The notes beneath the pieces are model-generated. The model saw only the letters and a program-made list of their open reading frames with translations, did no database searches and was not told the origin of the DNA. A stretch of 5,631 bases of DNA from Candidatus Phaeomarinibacter sp. GTDB taxonomy: Bacteria > Pseudomonadota > Alphaproteobacteria > CGMCC-115125. Shown in pieces: positions 1 through 5,631 of the stretch. How positions within the stretch are numbered: position 1 is the first letter of the stretch; every line of letters starts with the position of its first letter. The position numbers were made by a program, and so were the translations under genes. The stretch spans positions 1 through 5,631 of the forward strand of contig JANQMQ010000072.1 in the NCBI GenBank assembly GCA_028279995.1. Reading direction: 5' to 3'.

Positions 1-1160
1 AAATTGTCAGTGCCATTTCAGCGGAAGGGCTGACTGATATCGATGGTGTGCGGGCCTACACCAAGGCGTCCGCTTCCTGCGGGTCCTGCACGGGGCTGGT
101 CGAGCAACTGCTGAGCCTGTCCCTTGGGGACGGGTACAACCCGGCAGCGGTGACTGCCATGTGCGGCTGCACTGATCTCAGCCATGGCGATGTGCGGCGG
201 CTGATCGTCGCCAAGCAACTCAAGACAATTCCCGACGTGATGCAGGAGCTGGAGTGGAAGACATCCTGCGGCTGCGCCAAGTGCCGGCCTGCCCTCAACT
301 ACTATCTGCTCTCGACCTGGCCCGGTGAATATGTCGACGACAACCAGTCGCGCTTCATCAACGAGCGCGTCCACGCCAACATCCAGAAAGATGGCACCTA
401 CTCGGTTGTGCCGCGCATGTGGGGTGGCCTGACCAGCGCCAAGGAACTGCGGGCGATTGCCGATGTGGCGGACAAGTTCAATGTGCCGACTGTCAAAGTC
501 ACCGGCGGCCAGCGTATTGACCTGCTGGGTATCAGGAAAGAAGACCTGCCTGCGGTCTGGGCTGATCTCAACGCGGCAGGGCTTGTTTCCGGTCACGCCT
601 ATGGCAAGGCGCTGCGTACAGTCAAAACCTGCGTCGGGTCCGATTGGTGCCGCTTCGGAACACAGGATTCTACCGGGCTGGGCGTCAAACTTGAACGCTT
701 CCTGTGGGGGTCCTGGACGCCTGCCAAGGTGAAGCTTGCAGTGTCAGGGTGTCCGCGCAATTGCGCCGAGGCCACTTGCAAGGATATCGGCGTCATCTGC
801 GTCGACTCAGGCTACGAAATCCACTTCGCTGGTGCCGCCGGCCTGGAGATCAAGGGCACGGAAGTGCTCGGCCATGCCAAAACGGAAGAAGAGACCATCG
901 AGATCATTACCGCCACGACCCAACTCTATCGCGAGCAGGGCTACTATCTCGAACGCATCTACAAATGGGCGGCACGTGTCGGCGTCGATACCGTCCGGGA
1001 ACAGATCATCGACGATGTGCCCCGGCGCAAGGCCCTCTATGAACGGTTCGTCTACTCGCAGCAATTCTCGCAGACCGACCCGTGGGAAGAACGTACTCGC
1101 GGAACTGATGCCCATGAGTTCCATCCCATGGCCGACCTGACGCAGCTGGCGGCGGAGTAA
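1..1160 (+). CDS. nirB: Assimilatory nitrite reductase [NAD(P)H] large subunit, C-terminal half (5'-truncated)
   Basis: NirB reduces nitrite to ammonium in the cytoplasm, passing electrons from NAD(P)H through FAD and Fe-S centres to siroheme. The reading frame is open from base 3 with no start, so the gene is cut by the window edge; 385 residues remain of a family usually about 800-850 long, and the FAD/NAD(P)H half is missing. Counting from base 3, the fragment opens in the end of a first BFD-type [2Fe-2S] domain (CGSC, residues 26-29). A second BFD-like domain follows (C54-x-C56 and C91-x2-C94), then a ferredoxin-like nitrite/sulfite reductase half-domain at about 125-190. The siroheme/[4Fe-4S] ligands are C210-x5-C216 and C250-x3-C254, all four present. 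The C-terminus, with its DPW motif and an acidic HEF-type tail, looks complete. It is followed four bases later by nirD. The GTG at base 48 is internal and not the real start. Identification is very secure. Confidence 0.97.
   Translation, partial: IVSAISAEGLTDIDGVRAYTKASASCGSCTGLVEQLLSLSLGDGYNPAAVTAMCGCTDLSHGDVRRLIVAKQLKTIPDVMQELEWKTSCGCAKCRPALNYYLLSTWPGEYVDDNQSRFINERVHANIQKDGTYSVVPRMWGGLTSAKELRAIADVADKFNVPTVKVTGGQRIDLLGIRKEDLPAVWADLNAAGLVSGHAYGKALRTVKTCVGSDWCRFGTQDSTGLGVKLERFLWGSWTPAKVKLAVSGCPRNCAEATCKDIGVICVDSGYEIHFAGAAGLEIKGTEVLGHAKTEEETIEIITATTQLYREQGYYLERIYKWAARVGVDTVREQIIDDVPRRKALYERFVYSQQFSQTDPWEERTRGTDAHEFHPMADLTQLAAE
1151..1157 (+). promoter_or_regulatory. Ribosome binding site for nirD
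   Basis: The purine-rich GGCGGAG sits inside the last codons of nirB, seven bases before the nirD ATG. This is good Shine-Dalgarno spacing. It supports that ATG and suggests that nirD translation is coupled to nirB. Confidence 0.7.
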
Positions 1161-1164
1161 GGCA

Positions 1165-1497
1165 ATGACCTATCTCGATATCGGCTCCATCGACGACATT
1201 CCCGAGCGCGGCGCCAGGCTAGTGAAGACGAAGTCGGAGACAGTTGCTGTCTTCAGGACCGCGTCAGGGCAGATCTTTGCCATCGAAGACAAGTGTCCTC
1301 ACCTTTCCGGACCGCTGTCCCAGGGTATTGTCCACGGCAGTCGGGTCACCTGTCCTCTGCACAACCTCGTTGTCGACCTGGCAACCGGTGGGGCGGATGG
1401 TCCCGATGGCGGGTGTGTGCGCACCTTCCCCGTCGAGGTACGCGATGGGCGCATCCTGATCGGCCTTACGGCCGGTCTTGGCGAAAAGGTGGCCTGA
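1165..1497 (+). CDS. nirD: Nitrite reductase small subunit, Rieske [2Fe-2S] type
   Basis: This is the 110-residue small subunit that pairs with NirB in the cytoplasmic nitrite reductase. The chain is a single Rieske-fold domain. The first ligand loop is CPH at 44-46, followed by an SGPLSQG stretch; the second is CPLH at 63-66. The full C-x-H and C-x2-H ligand set is therefore present and the protein should carry a Rieske cluster. From family knowledge, E. coli NirD keeps the fold but lacks these ligands, so this is the cluster-bearing branch. The C-terminal part has the conserved GCVRTFPV strand at 83-90. The ATG is chosen because it follows the nirB stop by four bases and has a strong ribosome binding site. 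nasA starts four bases after its stop. A generic Rieske ferredoxin is the alternative by sequence alone, but its position directly after nirB makes NirD far more likely. Confidence 0.94.
   Translation: MTYLDIGSIDDIPERGARLVKTKSETVAVFRTASGQIFAIEDKCPHLSGPLSQGIVHGSRVTCPLHNLVVDLATGGADGPDGGCVRTFPVEVRDGRILIGLTAGLGEKVA
1487..1492 (+). promoter_or_regulatory. Ribosome binding site that decides the nasA start
   Basis: AGGTGG lies within the last codons of nirD, nine bases before the GTG at 1502. It favours that GTG over an in-frame TTG at 1478, which would lie upstream of this site and would make nasA overlap nirD by 20 bases. Confidence 0.6.
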
Positions 1498-1501
1498 CCC
1501 C

Positions 1502-4165
1502 GTGACCGCCTCCACACAGACCAGGACCACATGTCCCTATTGCGGTGTGGGGTGCGGCGTCATTGTGGAGCAGGCCGTTGATGGCGATGTCAGCGTCAAG
1601 GGCGATCCGGATCATCCGGCCAATTTTGGACGGCTGTGCTCGAAAGGCTCAGCGCTCGGCGATACGCTTTCGCTTGAAGGCCGGCTGCTGTCCCCACGCG
1701 TGGACGGCGTCGATGCGACCTGGGACATTGCCCTTGGGCGTGTCGCTGACGGGCTTGGCGCCGTCATTGAGGAGCACGGTGCTGATGCGGTGGCCCTCTA
1801 TGGTTCGGGCCAGTTGCTGACCGAGGACTACTACGTCGCCAACAAGCTGATGAAGGGGTTCATCGGCACCGCCAACATGGACACCAACTCGCGCCTCTGC
1901 ATGGCGTCGTCCGTGGCGGGCCACAAGCGCGCTTTCGGCAGCGATACGGTGCCGGGAACGTACGAAGACCTCGAACTTGCTGATCTCGTGGTTCTCGTCG
2001 GCTCCAATTTTGCGTGGTGTCATCCGGTCCTGTTCCAGCGGCTGCAGGCGGCGCAGTCCAGGCGCGGCACGCGTATCGTTGTGATCGACCCGCGCCGTAC
2101 GGTGACAGCGGAAGCAGCCGATATTCATCTCCCGCTCAAGCCCGGCAGTGATGTCGCCCTGTTCAACGGGCTGCTCGCCCATCTGCACGCGCGTGGTGCG
2201 GTGGACGAAACCTATGTGACCGCGCACACGTCAGGTGCGGCGGCGGCCCTCGACGCAGCCTGCGCCATGTCCCCTTATGATATTGCCGCGGCGACGGGTA
2301 TTGAGCCGATCACGCTTCAGCACTTCTACGCCCTGTTTGAAACGACCGATAAGGTCGTCACGGTCTACTCCCAGGGGGTCAATCAATCGACGGCGGGGAC
2401 GGACAAGGTCAACGCCATCATCAACTGTCATCTGCTCACTGGGCGTATCGGCAAGCCGGGCATGGGACCGTTCTCGATCACCGGCCAGCCCAATGCGATG
2501 GGCGGGCGTGAAGTTGGAGGTCTCGCCAACCAGCTGGCGGCGCATATGTCGCTCGACAACGAAACCGATCGTGATCGCGTGGCCCGCTTCTGGAACGCAC
2601 CGGCGGTGGCACAGAAGCCGGGTCTCAAGGCGGTGGACCTGTTTCGTGCCATCGACCGTGGTGAAGTCAAGGCCGTGTGGATCATGGCGACCAACCCTGC
2701 GGCCAGTCTGCCCGAGGCTGACCTGGTAAGAGCGGCCCTCGAAAAATGCCCTCTGGTCATTGTGTCGGATGTGACGGATCAGACGCGCACGGCAAAGTGT
2801 GCGGACATTCTCCTGCCCGCAGCGGGGTGGGCGGAAAAGGACGGCACGGTCACCAATTCGGAGCGCCGCATTTCCCGCCAGCGCCGGTTTGTCCCCCCGG
2901 CAGGCATAGCGCAGCCGGATTGGTGGATCATGTCACAGGTGGCACAGCGCATGGGCTTCAACGGATTTGACTATGCGTCGCCTGCCGACATCTTCCGCGA
3001 ACACGCAGCGCTCTCAGGATACGAGAACGGCGGCACCCGCGATTTCGATATCAGTGCCCATGATGCGGTGACGGATGAAGCATTCGATGCCCTTGAACCG
3101 TTTCAGTGGCCGGCGCCCCGGGGAAGGGAAGCCTCTGGTGGTCGCTTCTTTGCACAAGGTGGTTTCTTCACGCCCGACCGGCGCGCCGCATTCGTGTCGA
3201 CACCTTATCGGCCCCCGGCGTCAAAACCGGACGCCGATCTGCCCTTGGCGCTGAACACCGGCCGGGTGCGCGATCAATGGCACACAATGACCCGCACGGG
3301 TCTCGCGCCGAAACTGTCTGCCCACTTTGCCGAACCCTATGTGGAACTGCATCCACAGGACGCCGCCGGCGCCGGGATCGAGCCGGCCGATCTGGTCGAG
3401 GTCACAAGCAGGCATGGCCGAATCATTGTCCGTGCCCTGATTACCGATCGGCAGCAGCCGGGCAACATCTTTGTGCCCATGCACTGGACAGATCCGTTTG
3501 CGACCTGTGCCCATCCGGATGCGCTGGTCACCGGGCATGTCGATCCGGTGTCCGGCCAGCCTGAACTCAAACATACGCCGGTCTCGGCCTCCCGCTTCAA
3601 TGCTGGCTGGTACGCCTTTGTCGTGTCCGCGCAGAAACCCGATCCTGGCGACGCTGCCTATTGGAGCCTGGCACGCACCAACACCGGCTGGCGTGGCGAG
3701 TGCGCAGGGAGCGGCCACCTTCTGACAAGTCGGCCACACATGCTCCGTCTGATGGGGCTGGGGCCGCAAGCAGACGATGATTTTCTCGAACTGGGAGATC
3801 ACGCAACCGGCGACTATCGCATTGCCGTTGTGCGGCACGGTCGATTGCTCGGTGCGGTCGTGGCGAGCAGTACGCCGGTGGCTGCGGCGCGTGGCTGGCT
3901 CGCAGGTCAGGTGGGGCACGAAATCGCCGGACCCATGCGCCATCGGGTTCTTGCCGCCCGCTCGGGGGCGGACGAGCCCGACCGGGGCGCGATCATCTGC
4001 GCCTGCCATCAGGTGGGCTTCAACCAGATTTCAGAAGCGGTTCAGGCCGGTGCCCGGTCGGTGGACGCCATCGGGGCCTGCCTCAATGCAGGCACCAACT
4101 GTGGATCATGCCGCGCTGAAATCAAACGCATTGTGGAGTTGGCCAATGTCAAACAGGCCGTCTGA
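1502..4165 (+). CDS. nasA: Assimilatory nitrate reductase catalytic subunit, Mo-bisMGD, with C-terminal BFD-type [2Fe-2S] domain
   Basis: NasA reduces nitrate to nitrite in the cytoplasm as the first step of nitrate assimilation. The 887-residue protein opens with a [4Fe-4S] site, C11-x2-C14-x3-C18 and C46. A molybdopterin oxidoreductase core follows to about residue 500. In it, C133 within an RLCMAS motif is the expected molybdenum ligand, as in Nap/Nas enzymes. The dinucleotide-binding domain spans about 580-700 (LNTGRVRDQWHTMTRTG near its start). A linker of about 130 residues leads to a BFD-type [2Fe-2S] domain with C833-x-C835 and C867-x2-C870. No signal peptide or Tat motif is seen, which fits a cytoplasmic NasA and argues against periplasmic NapA. 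Klebsiella-type NasA also carries a C-terminal [2Fe-2S] domain. The GTG start is chosen for its ribosome binding site and four-base gap after nirD; the TTG at 1478 (895 residues) is the alternative. No partner reductase (NasB/NasC type) is encoded in the window. The last 20 bases overlap sumT. Confidence 0.96.
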   Translation: MTASTQTRTTCPYCGVGCGVIVEQAVDGDVSVKGDPDHPANFGRLCSKGSALGDTLSLEGRLLSPRVDGVDATWDIALGRVADGLGAVIEEHGADAVALYGSGQLLTEDYYVANKLMKGFIGTANMDTNSRLCMASSVAGHKRAFGSDTVPGTYEDLELADLVVLVGSNFAWCHPVLFQRLQAAQSRRGTRIVVIDPRRTVTAEAADIHLPLKPGSDVALFNGLLAHLHARGAVDETYVTAHTSGAAAALDAACAMSPYDIAAATGIEPITLQHFYALFETTDKVVTVYSQGVNQSTAGTDKVNAIINCHLLTGRIGKPGMGPFSITGQPNAMGGREVGGLANQLAAHMSLDNETDRDRVARFWNAPAVAQKPGLKAVDLFRAIDRGEVKAVWIMATNPAASLPEADLVRAALEKCPLVIVSDVTDQTRTAKCADILLPAAGWAEKDGTVTNSERRISRQRRFVPPAGIAQPDWWIMSQVAQRMGFNGFDYASPADIFREHAALSGYENGGTRDFDISAHDAVTDEAFDALEPFQWPAPRGREASGGRFFAQGGFFTPDRRAAFVSTPYRPPASKPDADLPLALNTGRVRDQWHTMTRTGLAPKLSAHFAEPYVELHPQDAAGAGIEPADLVEVTSRHGRIIVRALITDRQQPGNIFVPMHWTDPFATCAHPDALVTGHVDPVSGQPELKHTPVSASRFNAGWYAFVVSAQKPDPGDAAYWSLARTNTGWRGECAGSGHLLTSRPHMLRLMGLGPQADDDFLELGDHATGDYRIAVVRHGRLLGAVVASSTPVAAARGWLAGQVGHEIAGPMRHRVLAARSGADEPDRGAIICACHQVGFNQISEAVQAGARSVDAIGACLNAGTNCGSCRAEIKRIVELANVKQAV
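4135..4138 (+). promoter_or_regulatory. Ribosome binding site for sumT inside nasA
   Basis: GGAG lies in the 3' end of nasA, seven bases before the ATG at 4146. It picks out that ATG within a frame that stays open far upstream, and it points to translational coupling with nasA. Confidence 0.65.
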
Positions 4166-4958
4166 GGCAGGACGCGGACATGTCACGCTGGTGGGGGCGG
4201 GCCCCGGCGACCCGGAGTTGCTGACCCTCAAGGCGCTGCGGGCGCTCGAGGCTGCCGATGTCATCCTCTATGACAGCCTTGTCACTGCCGAGATCCTTGA
4301 TCTGGCACGCCGGGGGGCGGCGCGCATCTGCGTCGGCAAGCGGGCCGGCCGCCCCAGTTGCCGGCAGGACGATATCAACGCCCTGATGGTTCGACTTGCG
4401 CGAGATGGAAAACACGTGGTGCGGCTCAAGTCCGGCGATCCGTCGGTCTTCGGCCGGTCGACAGAGGAACTCACGACGGTTCGCGATGCCGGCATATCCG
4501 TGTCAATCATTCCCGGCATCACATCGGCTTCAGCCATGGCCGCTGGCGCGGGTGTCTCGCTGACGCGCAGAGGCGCTGCCCAATCCGTGCGCTTCGTCAC
4601 TGCTCATGGCGCAAAGGGAGGTCTGCCCGAGGACCTCGACTGGACTGGCCTCAGCCATCCAGGAACCAGTCTTGTCGTCTATATGGGCGCACGAACATCG
4701 GCGGAGCTTGCGCGTAATCTCATGGCAGCAGGCCGTGACGCGTCAACGCCTGTGCTTGTCGCCTCGAATGTCTCCCGGTCTGACGAGAAGCTCGTCGAAG
4801 GCACCCTATGCGAACTGGCTGGGCAACGGCTGCCAATCGACCGCTCAGCTCCCGTCATTCTCGGGATCGGTGAGGCTTTTGAGATGCCGGGATCTGCGAT
4901 GATGCGTGTAGAGCGCTCAACCCATGAGATTAAGGTCAAACGCGCCCCAGCTGTTTGA
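4146..4958 (+). CDS. cobA: Uroporphyrinogen-III C-methyltransferase (SUMT), stand-alone
   Basis: This enzyme transfers two methyl groups from S-adenosylmethionine to uroporphyrinogen III to give precorrin-2, the branch point to siroheme and cobalamin. The 270-residue chain is one tetrapyrrole methylase domain. It has VGAGPGDPELLT at 16-27, LYDSLV at 41-46, RLKSGDPSVFGR at 93-104, PGITSASAMAAGAG at 123-136, and SLTRRG then VTAH near 138-154. There is no N-terminal precorrin-2 dehydrogenase/ferrochelatase domain as in the three-function CysG, so siroheme completion needs an enzyme encoded elsewhere. The ATG lies 20 bases inside nasA with a well-placed GGAG, so the two are co-translated. Placement after nirBD and nasA implies supply of siroheme for NirB rather than a B12-specific role, an inference from context. 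The frame is open upstream of the ATG, but homology to the family begins only after it. The symbols sumT and nasF-like names are also used for such genes. Confidence 0.93.
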   Translation: MSNRPSEAGRGHVTLVGAGPGDPELLTLKALRALEAADVILYDSLVTAEILDLARRGAARICVGKRAGRPSCRQDDINALMVRLARDGKHVVRLKSGDPSVFGRSTEELTTVRDAGISVSIIPGITSASAMAAGAGVSLTRRGAAQSVRFVTAHGAKGGLPEDLDWTGLSHPGTSLVVYMGARTSAELARNLMAAGRDASTPVLVASNVSRSDEKLVEGTLCELAGQRLPIDRSAPVILGIGEAFEMPGSAMMRVERSTHEIKVKRAPAV

Positions 4959-5062
4959 CAATCACGTTGTGTGGTGGAGCCAGGCGGAAGCGCATGAGCT
5001 GCGGATGTGTGCCGCAAGTGTGTGCCATTGCGCAGCACAAACTGAGTTGCCAATGAAGTCCC

Positions 5063-5614
5063 TCAATGCGGCGGCCGTGGTTGAGCCATCTGGAGTACCT
5101 GGGCGGCAAGCAGGGCGAGTTGGCTTTCGGTCTGTGATATCCGTTCGTCGGATTTGTCTGCGCTGTTGAAGGCAACGCCATAGGGTGTCGGTGCTCCGCG
5201 CAGGGCATGCGTTATGTCACGCAGCATGCCCAGTGTCGTCACAGCAGCCTGCATACCGGCACCTGCGGCGATGAGACCCACTGACTTGCCGTCAAGGTAA
5301 GGCTGAGGGTCCCGGCTGAGGTCCTCAGCATAGTCCAACGCATTCTTGATAAGACCTGAGACCGACCCGTGATAGCCGGGCGACCCGATGACCAAACCAT
5401 CGGCCAGCCGAAGCGCCTCCACCAGTTCCACTGCTTGTTCGGTACGGTCAGGGGATTCCGGTGCATAGAATGGAAAGGCCAGGTCCGGCCCGGCAAACAA
5501 CCGCGTCCGTGCGCCGAGGTGTTGGGCATGCACCAACGCCTGCTCGACGGCAACCTGTGTCGAGGAGCCGGGCCGCAACGTACCGCCGATGCCGACAATG
5601 CACGGTTGGCGCAT
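5063..5614 (-). CDS. NAD(P)H-dependent FMN reductase, flavodoxin-like fold
   Basis: This is a 183-residue protein of the NADPH-dependent FMN reductase family (SsuE/chromate-reductase-like), predicted to be cytoplasmic. A phosphate-binding loop GGTLRPGSST occupies residues 10-19 after the first beta strand. The flavin-contact motif SPGYHGSVSGLIKNALDY is at 78-95, where other members have an SPEYNGS-type sequence. A conserved ALRGAPTPYGVAFN stretch follows at 137-150. No membrane segment or signal peptide is visible. The ATG is chosen because the family's first strand begins right after it. Only 17 bases lie upstream in the window, with a weak GAAG at a plausible distance and no in-frame stop, so a start further out cannot be excluded. 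It runs towards the nitrate operon and is not part of it. The physiological substrate is unknown: it may feed reduced FMN to a monooxygenase, or act on quinones or metals. Confidence 0.88.
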   Translation of the reverse strand: MRQPCIVGIGGTLRPGSSTQVAVEQALVHAQHLGARTRLFAGPDLAFPFYAPESPDRTEQAVELVEALRLADGLVIGSPGYHGSVSGLIKNALDYAEDLSRDPQPYLDGKSVGLIAAGAGMQAAVTTLGMLRDITHALRGAPTPYGVAFNSADKSDERISQTESQLALLAAQVLQMAQPRPPH

Positions 5615-5631
5615 GCAGGTCTTCGGGCGGT

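Noticed and set aside
18..596. A 192-codon - strand open frame opposite nirB, and a similar one at 1649-2227 opposite nasA.
   Set aside because: Both are shadows of conserved + strand domains; their translations match no family I recognise and they have no plausible gene context.
3221..4009. A 262-codon open frame on the - strand inside nasA.
   Set aside because: It lies wholly opposite a clearly conserved coding region, has no recognisable domain, and such antisense frames are expected in GC-rich genes.
1502..4165. Periplasmic nitrate reductase NapA or a formate dehydrogenase as the identity of the molybdoenzyme.
   Set aside because: There is no Tat signal peptide, the C-terminal BFD domain and the nirBD/sumT neighbours fit NasA, and the catalytic motif has Cys in the Nas/Nap context, not a selenocysteine or formate-dehydrogenase context.
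5000..5016. Possible terminator hairpin in the convergent gap: TGCGG and CCGCA around a 7-base loop, with a second weak pairing TGTGC/GCACA at 5021-5039.
   Set aside because: Stems are only five base pairs and neither strand has a following T-run, so an intrinsic terminator is not supported. The rest of 4959-5062 shows nothing I can name.
4924..5169. An 81-codon + strand frame bridging the end of sumT, the intergenic gap and the 3' end of the FMN reductase gene.
   Set aside because: It overlaps two well-supported genes, has a low-complexity unfamiliar translation and no convincing ribosome binding site.
1..5631. Search for CRISPR repeats, tRNA genes, insertion sequences, riboswitches or long direct repeats.
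   Set aside because: The window is almost fully coding with conserved genes; no repeated units, inverted-repeat ends or transposase-like sequence were seen by eye.

Overview
This window is a compact nitrate-assimilation operon on the + strand, followed by one convergent flavin-reductase gene on the - strand. It looks like a GC-rich proteobacterium, most likely an alphaproteobacterium. That placement rests on the GC-rich coding sequence, the nirB-nirD-nasA-sumT gene order, the NirD with intact Rieske ligands and the style of the protein sequences. It is an inference and no taxonomic marker is present.

Layout: (1) bases 1-1160 hold the C-terminal half of NirB, the large subunit of assimilatory NAD(P)H-nitrite reductase, cut by the left edge; (2) 1165-1497 is NirD, the small subunit, with a complete Rieske [2Fe-2S] ligand set; (3) 1502-4165 is NasA, the molybdenum assimilatory nitrate reductase, with an N-terminal [4Fe-4S] site and a C-terminal BFD-type [2Fe-2S] domain; (4) 4146-4958 is a stand-alone uroporphyrinogen-III C-methyltransferase (SumT/CobA type); (5) 4959-5062 is a short convergent intergenic gap with no convincing terminator; (6) 5063-5614 on the - strand is an NAD(P)H-dependent FMN reductase of the flavodoxin-like fold.

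The first four genes form one transcription unit by spacing: 4-nt gaps at the first two junctions and a 20-nt overlap at the third, each with a purine-rich ribosome binding site lying inside the preceding gene. Together they make a pathway. NasA reduces nitrate to nitrite, NirBD reduces nitrite to ammonium on a siroheme-[4Fe-4S] centre, and SumT makes precorrin-2, the precursor of that siroheme. The operon promoter and any nitrogen-control sites must lie left of the window.

I found no previously undescribed system here. The points worth a second look concern domain architecture (intact Rieske NirD, BFD-tailed NasA), the missing electron donor for NasA, and the uncertain role of the convergent flavin reductase.
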